DNA of 64,000 bases from the NCBI RefSeq assembly GCF_000378205.1, contig NZ_KB899417.1, positions 102,222-166,221 of the forward strand. The letters run 5' to 3'. Positions within the stretch are counted from its first letter, which is position 1. Each line of letters starts with the position of its first letter. This DNA is from Sediminispirochaeta bajacaliforniensis DSM 16054. Lineage in GTDB: Bacteria > Spirochaetota > Spirochaetia > DSM-16054 > Sediminispirochaetaceae. The notes under the pieces are model-generated. The model worked only from the letters and a program-made list of their open reading frames with translations. It was not told the origin of the DNA and ran no database searches. Positions 27,429 through 36,083 of the stretch are shown here, piece after piece. A program made the position numbers and the translations under genes.

Positions 27429-28658
27429 CTATGCTATCTCCCATTGCATGGTTTGTTCGGGAGATAGGTCCATTTCCACTTCTTTTGCGTCGGGATAGCG
27501 AAAAATGAGGAATGTTACATCGTCGTGGTAGGGAGCGTCCCCCCGAAAGCGATTGAAGTCCTTTCGGATATGGTCTCTGATGGATTCCGGTCCCTCCTCC
27601 CGATACGTTTTTATCACGGAAAAGAGGCGTGTCATGGAGTATTCCTGGCCATCAAGGTTCTGCTGTTCGGTCAGGCCATCGGTGACGAGGATGAGGATAT
27701 CCTTTCGAAGGAGGGTAAAGGTACTCGGTTTCGGTTCGATCTGCGGGGTAATGCCTATGGGGAGATTCTCGTTCGAGGTGATCACCTTCAGCAATTTTTC
27801 TCCCCGTAGAAGCCCGAAATAGGAGTGCCCCATGTCGAGGATGGTGATCCTGCCGCTCTTTTCATCGAAAACCAGAAAGATTCCCGTGAGGAATTTGTCT
27901 CCTTCAAAGGTTGAAAAGACCGATCGGTTTACATGGGTGACGAAATCGACCAGGTTGTGTCGGGAGAAATCAAAGGTTTCGACACTTCCGTGCAGCATAG
28001 CCGTGACAATAGAGGCCGCGACCCCTTTGCCCGAAACATCACAAATCGTGATGAACCATGTGCTGCCGCCGATCTTCTTTACCGCGTAGAAATCGCCTCC
28101 GACTCCCTTTGCCGTGGTTGAGCTTGCAACCACTTCGAGATGGGTGGTGAGAACGGCTTGCCGTTCCTGAACGATGCGCTTTTGTACATTGTGTGCAAGA
28201 TCGATATCCTGTCTCGACAGGTCGGAAAGAAAGGTCAGAAGATCGAGGGTCGAGAAGGTACCGCAAAAGTGGCCGGCTTCATCGATGATGATGAAGACCG
28301 ATTCCTCTTTGCTTGAAAGGGCCTCCGCGAGATATTCGGAGACGACCAGGATATGTTCCCGAAGCTTGAAGGAGGGGCGCTGCATGGTAATCTTTTTTAC
28401 CGATCGATTTTTTAAGACGTCGCGGCCGAAGGGGCGGCTCAAGAGGCTTGTCAACTGATTCTGGTCGATCAGGCCTATTGGTTCCATCTTGTCGTTTACG
28501 ACCCCGAAAGCGGGAATATCTTCACCCTGTTCTCTGATGAACTCCAGCAGTTCCTCTACCAATGTTTCGTAATGTACGTAGTAAAAGCTCGATGCAATCT
28601 TACCGAGAGCCTGGCTCGGTAGGAGTTCCGGTATCTGCATAATGCCAATGTGTTTCAT
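27429..28658 (-). CDS. CBS-domain SpoIIE/RsbU-type PP2C phosphatase
   Basis: A 409-residue cytosolic protein. Residues about 1-155 carry a CBS-domain pair (ELLPSQALGKIASSFYYVH, PAFGVVNDKMEPIGLID, SVFIIIDEAGHFCGTFS) that may bind adenosyl ligands. Residues about 185-395 are a SpoIIE/PP2C Ser/Thr phosphatase with metal-binding Asp in GVGGDFYAVKK, CDVSGKGVAASIVTAM, LVTDGLTEQQN and YHDDVTFLI. The family dephosphorylates STAS proteins; the gene facing it encodes one. The trigger would be the CBS ligand; this is inference. Confidence 0.85.
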   Translation of the reverse strand: MKHIGIMQIPELLPSQALGKIASSFYYVHYETLVEELLEFIREQGEDIPAFGVVNDKMEPIGLIDQNQLTSLLSRPFGRDVLKNRSVKKITMQRPSFKLREHILVVSEYLAEALSSKEESVFIIIDEAGHFCGTFSTLDLLTFLSDLSRQDIDLAHNVQKRIVQERQAVLTTHLEVVASSTTAKGVGGDFYAVKKIGGSTWFITICDVSGKGVAASIVTAMLHGSVETFDFSRHNLVDFVTHVNRSVFSTFEGDKFLTGIFLVFDEKSGRITILDMGHSYFGLLRGEKLLKVITSNENLPIGITPQIEPKPSTFTLLRKDILILVTDGLTEQQNLDGQEYSMTRLFSVIKTYREEGPESIRDHIRKDFNRFRGDAPYHDDVTFLIFRYPDAKEVEMDLSPEQTMQWEIA

Positions 28659-28746
28659 CTATTGCCCCTTCCAGCCTGTAGCCTGCAGCCAGTATCTAAG
28701 GATTGTGTGAGAATCCTGTGAGCTAATCGTAAAAAGTGCTGCAGGC

Positions 28747-28775
28747 TTGAAGGTTTTTGCATAATAGATTATATT
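28747..28775 (+). promoter_or_regulatory. Promoter of sensory hydrogenase operon
   Basis: TTGAAG (28747-28752), 17-bp spacer, TATATT (28770-28775). The predicted start falls inside the palindrome at 28774-28801. The rest of the 150-bp gap before it holds an imperfect inverted repeat GCCTGCAGC (28681-28689) / GCTGCAGGC (28738-28746) of unknown role. Confidence 0.7.
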
Positions 28776-28801
28776 TTATCGGTAAAAAAATACCGATAAA
28801 A
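28774..28801. promoter_or_regulatory. 28-bp palindrome at start of hydrogenase operon
   Basis: TTTTATCGGTA / TACCGATAAAA, 11-bp perfect arms around six A residues, spanning the expected transcription start and touching the SD (AAGGAG, 28801-28806). Suits a dimeric repressor operator. It could also form a 5' hairpin in the mRNA. I do not recognise the binding protein. Confidence 0.6.
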
Positions 28802-28811
28802 AGGAGTGGCT

Positions 28812-29060
28812 ATGACCATAGAGATCTGTATGGGAAGCTCCTGTTATGTACGGGGAAATCGGGACCTGCTGGCGGCGTTGGAACAATTTCTCGAAACAGA
28901 AGGGCTTTCTGATCGGGTCGCTCTTAAAGGGTGTCTGTGCACCGATTGCTGTGGGCAGGGGCCCAACGTTATTATAGATGGTGAGATCTATCACGAGGCT
29001 GCCCCAGGGAGTATTATCGATCTGCTTCGAAGTCGGTTTGGGGCGAAAACGGAAGGATAA
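28812..29060 (+). CDS. Thioredoxin-like [2Fe-2S] ferredoxin
   Basis: An 82-residue protein of the NuoE/HydC-C-terminal type binding one [2Fe-2S] cluster: CMGSSCYVRGN and CLCTDCCGQGPNV supply the ligands (C-x4-C and C-x3-C spacing, with extra Cys). The ATG at 28812 is 5 nt after AAGGAG; a GTG at 28806 overlaps that SD and is rejected. Its stop overlaps the next ATG, so it is coupled to the hydrogenase-like sensor and probably passes electrons to it. Confidence 0.8.
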   Translation: MTIEICMGSSCYVRGNRDLLAALEQFLETEGLSDRVALKGCLCTDCCGQGPNVIIDGEIYHEAAPGSIIDLLRSRFGAKTEG

Positions 29061-30787
29061 TGAAACCAGCGATTTATACCGAACAGGCGGCCTGTCAGGA
29101 CTGCTATAAATGTGTGAGAGAGTGTCCTGTAAAGGCTATTGAGGTGAAAGACGGCCATGCCGTGGTTGTACAGGATTTATGTCTCTACTGCGGTCACTGT
29201 GTAACGGTCTGTCCCGTCGGGGCGAAACGGATGCGGGAGGACCTGCCGAGGGCAAAACTCCTCCTTGCCCGTAGGGAATCCTGCCACATCTCCATCGCTC
29301 CAAGCTGGGTTTCCGAATTTGCCTGTTCTCCCGGTCAAATGGCGGCTGCCCTCCTTGCCCTCGGCTTTCGCTCTGCCGGTGAGACCAGTATTGGAGCGGA
29401 GGTGGTTTCTTCGGCCATTCGTCGTTCGTTTTCCAGTTCCCTTTCTCTCTCTACCGCTTGCCCCGCCGTGACCGAACTGGTGGAAAAGTACTATCCCCGG
29501 TTGGCTTCCCATCTTTCTCCCTGGAAAAGCCCGATGCTTGCCCATGCATTGATGCTGAAACAGCGTTACGGCGATAAGGCCGGCATCGTCTTTGCCGGTC
29601 CCTGTATTGCAAAGAAGCAGGAGGGGGATAAGCATGAAGAATGTGTCGATGTGGTGCTTACCTTCGACGAGCTTCGACGATGGTTTGACGATGCAGGAAT
29701 CGATCTTCGAAGTATTGAACCCGCCTCCTTCGATGGAATGGCCTCCCGGGGCGGATCCCTCTACCCCGTGGATGGCGGTATGATCGCTTCCATAAAAGAG
29801 AAGGCACAGATTATCGATGCCACGATGATCTCTCTTTCCGGTACGGAGTCGATCATGCGAAGCCTTGATGATCTTGGGGAACAGGCCTCCGGAAGACCCC
29901 TTTTCCTTGAGTTCCTTGCATGCAAGGGGGGCTGCATCAACGGTCCGGCAACCGATAAAAAGCGGAGCCTTGTTTCAAAACGGCTTCGGGTCATAGAGAC
30001 TGCCGCCCGAAGAAGCGAGGAGGGGGAGGCTGCATCAAGCTTGGCGCCTGTCGGAGATGAGAAGCTTTCCAAGCGGTGGCAAGCCGATCGGGGAGTTGAT
30101 CGTCGGCACTTTTCTTCCGAGGAGATTGAATCGGCCCTTATTCGTTTGGGAAAAGAACGTAAGGAGGATCGCCTCAACTGTGGGGGCTGCGGTTATCACA
30201 CCTGTGCCGATTTTGCCGCGGCATGGATAGAAGGAAAGGCAGAAAAGGCGATGTGTGTCGCTTCGATGCGCCGGATTGCCCAAAAAAAGATGAACGCCAT
30301 CATAAAGGCGATCCCTCTGGGGGTCGTCATCGTCGATGACGAGATGAATGTGGTCGAGTGTAATCGAAAATTCCTCGAATTCTTTTCCGACTTTCCTCCC
30401 GAAGAGATCGATGAGGTCATTATCGACAACATGGTCGGCAGGCCCGCTGCTCGTTTTCTTCCCGAGACAGAGGGAATCAGGCGAATTCAAGGGGGAGAGC
30501 GGGAACTGGTGGAAAAACGGCTTGAGTATCGGGGACGGATCATGAAGGTCCTGATATTCATCATCGAACGGGACCGTTTTACCGGGGTCCTTTTTGAAGA
30601 TGTGACGAGCCTCACCAAACGGAGGGACACGGTGATCAAAAACGCCGAGGCCGTCATCGCGAAGAACCTTGCAACGGTCCAGCAGATCGCAGGTCTCCTC
30701 GGTGAAAGCGCCGCCGAGACCGAGATCATCCTTTCCAGCCTTATCGATGTCTTTAAGAGTTCCGGAGGTGGCGGTGAGGGCAGGTAA
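29060..30787 (+). CDS. Sensory [FeFe]-hydrogenase with PAS domain
   Basis: A 575-residue soluble protein. Order: two [4Fe-4S] ferredoxin motifs (residues 12-22 and 41-51), a hydrogenase H-cluster domain with STACPA (C134), GPCIAKK (C182) and CKGGC (C288, C292), a further four-Cys Fe-S module (CGGCGYHTC and a later Cys, about 375-400), and a PAS domain (about 415-520). All four H-cluster cysteines are kept, but the flanking residues differ from catalytic enzymes (TSCCP, MPC), as in group C sensory hydrogenases such as HfsB/HydS. It likely senses H2 or redox state and controls the phosphatase encoded just downstream (14-nt overlap). Confidence 0.85.
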   Translation: MKPAIYTEQAACQDCYKCVRECPVKAIEVKDGHAVVVQDLCLYCGHCVTVCPVGAKRMREDLPRAKLLLARRESCHISIAPSWVSEFACSPGQMAAALLALGFRSAGETSIGAEVVSSAIRRSFSSSLSLSTACPAVTELVEKYYPRLASHLSPWKSPMLAHALMLKQRYGDKAGIVFAGPCIAKKQEGDKHEECVDVVLTFDELRRWFDDAGIDLRSIEPASFDGMASRGGSLYPVDGGMIASIKEKAQIIDATMISLSGTESIMRSLDDLGEQASGRPLFLEFLACKGGCINGPATDKKRSLVSKRLRVIETAARRSEEGEAASSLAPVGDEKLSKRWQADRGVDRRHFSSEEIESALIRLGKERKEDRLNCGGCGYHTCADFAAAWIEGKAEKAMCVASMRRIAQKKMNAIIKAIPLGVVIVDDEMNVVECNRKFLEFFSDFPPEEIDEVIIDNMVGRPAARFLPETEGIRRIQGGERELVEKRLEYRGRIMKVLIFIIERDRFTGVLFEDVTSLTKRRDTVIKNAEAVIAKNLATVQQIAGLLGESAAETEIILSSLIDVFKSSGGGGEGR

Positions 30788-31964
30788 TTCCTTTATCGAG
30801 GTCGACTACGGACAACATTTCAAGGCGGGTGAGCGAATAGGAGGCGATGTCTTCCTCCTTTCCCGTCAAAAAGAGGACGGAAGGATTGTCTGTACCCTTT
30901 CAGACGGTCTCGGCAGCGGGGTGAAAGCCAACGTGCTGGCGAACCTGACGGCCACCATGGCGCAGCGATTCGTTACCCAGAGGCTGGATGTGAGAACCAG
31001 CGCAACCATTATCATGAACACCTTGCCGGTCTGTGCGGTGCGAAAGATCAGCTACTCCACCTTTTCCATCGCCGATATTACTGCAGACGGAAGGGCGAGG
31101 ATCATTGAATACGATAATCCCCCCTTTCTCTATCTGAGGGGGGGGCGCTTGCTCGATCCTCACAAACAGACCATTTCCCTGAAGCGGGAAGGGGCCATGA
31201 AAGAGGAACAGCTTGTGCTTTCTGAATTGAACCTTGAGGTGGGAGACCGTCTTCTTTTCATGAGCGACGGGGTCACCCAGTCGGGCATGGGAAGCCCTTC
31301 CTTTCCTCTGGGCTGGAGGAGAGGGGCTTTGATTGAGGCAGTTGAGGAAATAGTGGCCTCACAACCCGATATCGGCGCACGGGAGCTCTCTCATGCCATT
31401 TGTAATCGGGCGAGGCGGAACGACGGTTTTACCGCCAGGGACGATATTACCTGCGCCGTCGTCTATTTTCGTAAACCCAGGCAGCTTCTGATCGTTACCG
31501 GCCCTCCTGTGGATCCTGACAAGGATTCCTGGATGGCCTCCTTTTTCGACAAATTCGATGGGAAACGAATCATAAGCGGAGGAAGTACCGCTTCCCTGGT
31601 TGCACGGGAGCTGGGGCGCCAGGTAACGGTGAGACTTCACAGCGGCTGTGACGATGTACCCCCCGCCTCCACCATGGAAGGGGCCGATTTGGTGACCGAA
31701 GGGCTTATCACCTTGAGCAAGGTCTCCCTTGCCCTTGAAAAGCGGGTCGATCCCTCTTCTCTCTCCCCCGGGCCGGTGCGATCTTATCTGGAATTGCTTC
31801 TCGACAGCGATTCCGTTCACTTTCTGGTCGGGACGAAAATCAACGAGGCTCATCAGGATCCCAATATCCCGGTTGAGATGGAGCTACGTAGAACCATTGT
31901 CAGAAAAATGGAGAAAATCCTTGAAGAGCTCTATCTGAAAGAGACGGAAATCCACTTTTTGTAA
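30774..31964 (+). CDS. SpoIIE-type PP2C phosphatase linked to hydrogenase sensor
   Basis: A 396-residue protein. I choose GTG 30774, 6 nt after GGAGG, giving an N-terminus that starts directly in the phosphatase fold. Residues 1-230 are the PP2C/SpoIIE domain (AGERIGGDVFLLSR, TLSDGLGSGVKAN, LFMSDGVTQSG, ARDDITCAVVYF). The last 150 residues (GKRIISGGSTASLVARELGR and a helical tail) form an extra domain common in hydrogenase-linked phosphatases of the HfsA type. Overlap with the sensor gene implies a functional pair. Likely substrate: a phosphorylated STAS protein or other regulator. Confidence 0.82.
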   Translation: MRAGNSFIEVDYGQHFKAGERIGGDVFLLSRQKEDGRIVCTLSDGLGSGVKANVLANLTATMAQRFVTQRLDVRTSATIIMNTLPVCAVRKISYSTFSIADITADGRARIIEYDNPPFLYLRGGRLLDPHKQTISLKREGAMKEEQLVLSELNLEVGDRLLFMSDGVTQSGMGSPSFPLGWRRGALIEAVEEIVASQPDIGARELSHAICNRARRNDGFTARDDITCAVVYFRKPRQLLIVTGPPVDPDKDSWMASFFDKFDGKRIISGGSTASLVARELGRQVTVRLHSGCDDVPPASTMEGADLVTEGLITLSKVSLALEKRVDPSSLSPGPVRSYLELLLDSDSVHFLVGTKINEAHQDPNIPVEMELRRTIVRKMEKILEELYLKETEIHFL

Positions 31965-31982
31965 GGGTTCCTATAGCGTGCC

Positions 31983-32696
31983 CTACCGGGGAAGAGCCGA
32001 GGCTATCTGCCCGACGATTTCTTCGGTTAATCGCTTCTGTTCCTCTCTTGCGAGCCCTTTGCTTGGTATCGGAGGATGGATGGTAAGATGCACCTTCCCC
32101 GATCTGACCTTTCCCTCGGCTTCCAGAAGCCTTCTGGTTCCGTCGATGGTTATGGGGACAATAAGTGCCTCTGCCCTGAAGGGAAGCTTCATGGCCCCGG
32201 CCCGCACCGGGCCCATCCCCGATGCTTTGTTCCTCGTTCCTTCGGGAAAGATCAGTTTGGCATGGCCGCTTCGGATATCCTCGGCACCGAGATCAAAAAG
32301 CCTCAGTGCCTGTTTCGGATTTTTCCTGTCGAGAAAGATGCAGCCGATCTGCTTCATCCAGCTACTGAGAAATGGAACATAGCGAAGTTCTTTCTTTGCC
32401 ACAAAACCGATGATTTTCGGCACGGACGCCATGATGACCGGTATGTCCAGGTAGCTTTGATGGTTCGAGACGAAGCAGAGATTGTCCGCTTCCGGAAGAT
32501 GTTCCAGGCCTTGTACCTCTATGTCGATTCCGCAGCTGTACACCAGGATGCGTGCCCAGGCTCTGGTAATAGCAAGGACGTAAACCCGGCGCTTTACAGT
32601 GGCAAAGAGATAAAGAAAGGGAATGGGCAGGAGAAAAAGCATGGACAGGAGCATCATGACCCAAAAAGCGGTGAAAAATAGGATAGTTCGTACCAT
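31983..32696 (-). CDS. plsC: 1-acyl-sn-glycerol-3-phosphate acyltransferase
   Basis: A 237-residue membrane-associated PlsC, which makes phosphatidic acid from lysophosphatidic acid. Block I NHQSYLDIP (NHx4D catalytic pair), block II-like FLDRKNPKQ, block III FPEGTRNKASG and block IV VPITIDG are all present, after an N-terminal hydrophobic segment. ATG 32696 is favoured; a TTG at 32741 is possible. It converges with the phosphatase gene and is the last host gene before the prophage end at about 32,778. Confidence 0.85.
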   Translation of the reverse strand: MVRTILFFTAFWVMMLLSMLFLLPIPFLYLFATVKRRVYVLAITRAWARILVYSCGIDIEVQGLEHLPEADNLCFVSNHQSYLDIPVIMASVPKIIGFVAKKELRYVPFLSSWMKQIGCIFLDRKNPKQALRLFDLGAEDIRSGHAKLIFPEGTRNKASGMGPVRAGAMKLPFRAEALIVPITIDGTRRLLEAEGKVRSGKVHLTIHPPIPSKGLAREEQKRLTEEIVGQIASALPR

Positions 32697-32777
32697 TTCT
32701 TTAGTAGACGCTTTTCCCGGGTGCTTGTTGAAACAACGCAAGAAAAAAACACGGTTTTTGCAAGAAAATATCTATGC

Positions 32778-32810
32778 TGTTAATTACAAACTATGAAAAT
32801 CAATTACAAC
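32778..32810. other. Probable prophage end with transposase-binding repeats
   Basis: A TG dinucleotide at 32778 begins TGTTAATTACAAAC, and AATTACAA recurs exactly 20 bp further (32782-32789 and 32802-32809). Mu-type ends begin with TG and carry transposase sites about two helical turns apart. This lies between the host plsC gene and the last phage gene, as expected for the right end of a Mu-like genome (the tail-fibre side). The matching end is outside the window, so target duplication cannot be checked. Confidence 0.5.
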
Positions 32811-32817
32811 ATAGCGT

Positions 32818-33423
32818 TCAAGAAATAGAATCAGATTTCTCTGTTATTTCAGCAGGTTTCCCTGGCCAGGAGACTTCCTGCGGGAAGCCTGGCTGCAATG
32901 GAAGATCCCTGAGTGCCTGTCGGTAGGTTTTCCAGGCCGTTTTATCGGATAGGGGATAGTCGGCCATCATGATGTAGTCACTCTCTGAAAGTAGCCTGTC
33001 TCGTTCTAAGCGAACCCGTTCTGCGAGTACCTCATCGGGGACTATCCAGCCCGTTTCACTCCACACAGCCATAGGGTCCGGCGGCTTTATATCGGTCATA
33101 CTTTCATCGGGTTCCTCACCAAGAGACAGGCGTACAGATTTTCCAGTTGCTTTGTCCCAGTAGGGAACACCGGTATAGTCAGATTTGATTATGTACTTTC
33201 CGTCTTCCCAAACTGTTGTTTGATTCTCACCTACAGAGGTGATCAGCCCCTTGTCCACGGCCTGCTCCACAGAAATACGGCAGCCTGTACTGTCAAAAAA
33301 CCGTGCATCACACCCCTGGTGGATTTCTGCACTGTCGGGGTATGCTATGGAACCATCCGGTTTTGTCACACTCGAAATTATTGATTGAACTACATTGTCA
33401 TCATCAATGATTGCATAGATCAT
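32818..33423 (-). CDS. Tail fibre assembly protein
   Basis: A 201-residue protein. The N-terminus (MIYAIIDDDNVVQSII) and the C-terminal segment MMADYPLSDKTAWKTYRQAL followed by LPLQPGFP..VSWP match phage tail-fibre assembly chaperones, which bind the fibre tip during folding. It follows the tail fibre gene and is the last gene before the prophage end. Confidence 0.75.
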   Translation of the reverse strand: MIYAIIDDDNVVQSIISSVTKPDGSIAYPDSAEIHQGCDARFFDSTGCRISVEQAVDKGLITSVGENQTTVWEDGKYIIKSDYTGVPYWDKATGKSVRLSLGEEPDESMTDIKPPDPMAVWSETGWIVPDEVLAERVRLERDRLLSESDYIMMADYPLSDKTAWKTYRQALRDLPLQPGFPQEVSWPGKPAEITEKSDSIS

Positions 33424-33438
33424 TTTCGTGCCGCCTCC

Positions 33439-34482
33439 TTATGCTGTACGTTTCCACACGCGGAACGTTCTATTTCTCATACGTGTTTCGCTACCGACTC
33501 TAGGAGTCCCATTCACATCATCGCTTACAAAATCCCCCATGTAATTCTCCCCTGATATTCCGGTTTTGCTGTAATAGCCTGTTTGAGAATTAGCGGTTGT
33601 GCCCCTGAATGTTATTGAATCAGCCCCCGTCCTCCCTGTCGCTTCACCGGTATAACCTAACGTTTGACATAAGAGTTCAACAATAAATCCTTGGAATTGA
33701 TCTTCTTGTATACCACTGCCAAACGCCAATGCATTTCCACCAGGTGTACGGAATGTTATCCCTTCATTTTCAAACAGAGCCGTCCACGTCCCGGGTAGTC
33801 CAAGACTTCCAGGCGCTGAGGCTCCTGGAAGCTGCACATAGGATGATCCGACTGGCCAGACTGCATTTTTGATAGACGTCTCCAAGGCATCCAAATATGC
33901 TTTTATCCTTGCCTCAGACGGGACAACGCTCGCGGAGCTACCCATAGTACCCGATGCCGACAGCGTCATGTTGGCCGTCTTGATCAATCTGCCTGTTGCA
34001 TCGGCAAACAAACCTATCTCGCCGTCTGCGAACCCGGACCCCGATGGCCTTACAAATCGATCATCATGCTGCGAGTCATGGCCCGATATCTGGGAATCTA
34101 CATAGCTTTTAGTTGCTGCATCAGCTGAGGCCGATGGATTTGCAAACTGGGCGCGGCCGTTAGAGTCCCTGACCACCATCCTCGATGCGGTTGCCGCGCT
34201 GACAGCCCCGTGTGCTGTCGTTAAATCTGTATGTTCTTTTATTAAAGCAGCAACGGCATTTTTCACCTGGTCAGTAGCTGTGTTATTAGGAGACGATCCT
34301 GCTGAAGAAATTAAAGCTTCTATATTATCCAGTATCAGATTGATTGTTTCAGGATCGATAAAAGATGGCTTTTCTTCAGGATTTTCAGGATTCCCGATGG
34401 TGAATTTCCCATCTTTTAAGCCGGGAAATGATACCGCCTCTCCATCTATAGTTATTGCCCTTTCATTTGGATATAACCCCAT
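33439..34482 (-). CDS. Phage tail fibre protein
   Basis: A 347-residue fibre. The N-terminal 100 residues are likely the baseplate-attachment part; the centre has the repeat-like segment SASADAATKSYVDSQISG typical of fibre shafts; the C-terminal 130 residues (PGTWTALFENEGITFRTPGG, ending RMRNRTFRVWKRTA) resemble the receptor-binding tip of Mu/lambda-type collar fibres. It sits between the gp48-like baseplate gene and the fibre assembly gene. No reverse transcriptase or template repeat was seen to suggest sequence diversification. Confidence 0.75.
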   Translation of the reverse strand: MGLYPNERAITIDGEAVSFPGLKDGKFTIGNPENPEEKPSFIDPETINLILDNIEALISSAGSSPNNTATDQVKNAVAALIKEHTDLTTAHGAVSAATASRMVVRDSNGRAQFANPSASADAATKSYVDSQISGHDSQHDDRFVRPSGSGFADGEIGLFADATGRLIKTANMTLSASGTMGSSASVVPSEARIKAYLDALETSIKNAVWPVGSSYVQLPGASAPGSLGLPGTWTALFENEGITFRTPGGNALAFGSGIQEDQFQGFIVELLCQTLGYTGEATGRTGADSITFRGTTANSQTGYYSKTGISGENYMGDFVSDDVNGTPRVGSETRMRNRTFRVWKRTA

Positions 34483-34491
34483 GATTCACTC

Positions 34492-35037
34492 CTAGGAATA
34501 AAAGAAACTTACGATGTAATTCGATTGTAAAATGCTGAGTAAATAGGACTCAAGAGTAGCTCTTATTGATTCCTCCGCATTTGATATATAAAGGTAGATG
34601 GTTGAAAACCATGCTGGTCCTGCTATGCGTTTGTCAAACCTGGTGTATCCATAAAATGCTGGCTTTACTGGAAACGTATATTTAATGAAATTGGCATCAT
34701 ATTGAGCACATATATCTATAAAAACCTGTCTGTTGATGTTTTCTATCTTTGTTGATTTGAGCAGCTTTCTTCTTTCCGACAATTCCAAGTTAGCATTTTC
34801 GATATTAAAAATCCGTTCCCAGTTATCAATCAATTCGGTGGTGGTATTTATATATGCCTCTTTCAACAAAGCCGCCTCACGGGCTCTAAAGCGGTTGAGC
34901 TCTGCCCCTTTTGCATCACTCCATTTATAGATGTCACTCGTTTTATCAGCAAGTTGCTGATCCCAGAAATCTCCAGGAGGTAAAAGTTTTTGGACTGCTA
35001 TTGTGTATTCTTCTGACGAGGGTATTACTAAAGCCAA
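34492..35037 (-). CDS. Mu gp48-like baseplate/tail protein (DUF2313)
   Basis: A 181-residue protein with LLPPGDFWDQQ near residue 18, the hallmark of the YmfQ/DUF2313 family, the counterpart of phage P2 gpI and Mu gp48 that links baseplate to fibres. Its start overlaps the end of the gp47-like gene by 10 nt. Confidence 0.85.
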   Translation of the reverse strand: MALVIPSSEEYTIAVQKLLPPGDFWDQQLADKTSDIYKWSDAKGAELNRFRAREAALLKEAYINTTTELIDNWERIFNIENANLELSERRKLLKSTKIENINRQVFIDICAQYDANFIKYTFPVKPAFYGYTRFDKRIAGPAWFSTIYLYISNAEESIRATLESYLLSILQSNYIVSFFYS

Positions 35038-36083
35038 TTGATGTCTCCTAAATCAAGTAACTGAAGGATCGTAGAGCTGCCAGTTTCGAGAGTAACAGAA
35101 GCATCAGTTATTATGGTTCCATCGACGATAGCATCACGTAGTTGATAGGATGTTATGGAACTTCCCGGCTTGATGTTTAACGCCATCCAGGATTTTATGC
35201 GTATTTCAGTGGTATTCCGATTACTTTCAGTATCTTCGGTACTTATTAATTCAATTGATGGATTTACATAGATAATATCAGGCGTTTTAACGGTATATAA
35301 AACAGGGGGAGCATTTTGATATATGTAGTCACTGACAATATCCAAATCAACAACCTGGGACAATCCTGTTTCATGGTTACCACCAGCGACTTGAATAAGT
35401 AACGCCCCAAACGGGCCATAATTTTTGAATTCCCACGCTTGTTCTACTTCGATTGATGCATCTATCGCCCAAGCTGCAAAGTCTCCGGGCTTGCCATATC
35501 GAGATGAATTTCTGATATAATTTAGTACTCGGATCAGGTATTCGTCATCAGATTCTGCATCTACTCCACCAGTAATACTGTCTTCAAGAACAATGGTGGT
35601 ATCCTCTATGCCTTTAGGCACATTGGATATGATAGTAAGCTCCGTTCCCTGATCCTGGTTGCCATCAGACCCATTCGTTGATGCCTTAACCGTAGCATTG
35701 ATAACTCCTTCATCACCAATTTCAGAGGCTTCAGGCAAATAGTATTCTTGGCCATTTGGCGCCTCGAGCAGGATACCAGCAGGAATGGATCTCCCAACGG
35801 AACCAGAAAACTGTACCATTCCTGACGCTCTTTGCGCAGTCAAAATAGGAACACGGTCACTCCAATGAGCTCTGAGGTTATCACTACTTGCTGTGTCGGG
35901 AAATATCTGGCGAGCCAGATATACGAGATTACCATATAATTGGTGATAGATTCCGGCATCTACCTTTCCTATCATCGTCAACAAGTCGTAGCGTACCGTT
36001 TTTGATAAGGGTGTGAAACGAGATTTGTAGTCATTTTCTATACGGTCCTGCAGGTTAGAGATGCTCGGTCTTTCAAAATCCAT
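35028..36083 (-). CDS. Baseplate wedge protein J-like (Mu gp47)
   Basis: A 351-residue baseplate J-like protein. Features: RPSISNLQDRIENDYKSRF at the N-terminus, central GGVDAESDDEYLIRVLNYIR, and the C-terminal region with IRIKSWMALNIKPGSSITSY. Family members form the wedge ring of contractile-tail baseplates. Overlaps both neighbours. Confidence 0.88.
   Translation of the reverse strand: MDFERPSISNLQDRIENDYKSRFTPLSKTVRYDLLTMIGKVDAGIYHQLYGNLVYLARQIFPDTASSDNLRAHWSDRVPILTAQRASGMVQFSGSVGRSIPAGILLEAPNGQEYYLPEASEIGDEGVINATVKASTNGSDGNQDQGTELTIISNVPKGIEDTTIVLEDSITGGVDAESDDEYLIRVLNYIRNSSRYGKPGDFAAWAIDASIEVEQAWEFKNYGPFGALLIQVAGGNHETGLSQVVDLDIVSDYIYQNAPPVLYTVKTPDIIYVNPSIELISTEDTESNRNTTEIRIKSWMALNIKPGSSITSYQLRDAIVDGTIITDASVTLETGSSTILQLLDLGDINWL

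Noticed and set aside
28681..28746. Riboswitch or attenuator before the hydrogenase operon
   Set aside because: The GCCTGCAGC inverted repeat lies upstream of the -35 box, so it would not be transcribed with the operon.
32697..32777. Promoter-proximal gene or small RNA between plsC and the prophage
   Set aside because: Only A-rich sequence and no convincing frame, promoter or stable stem.
33439..34482. Diversity-generating retroelement target in the tail fibre
   Set aside because: No reverse transcriptase, no template/variable repeat pair and no adenine-biased duplicate seen in the window.
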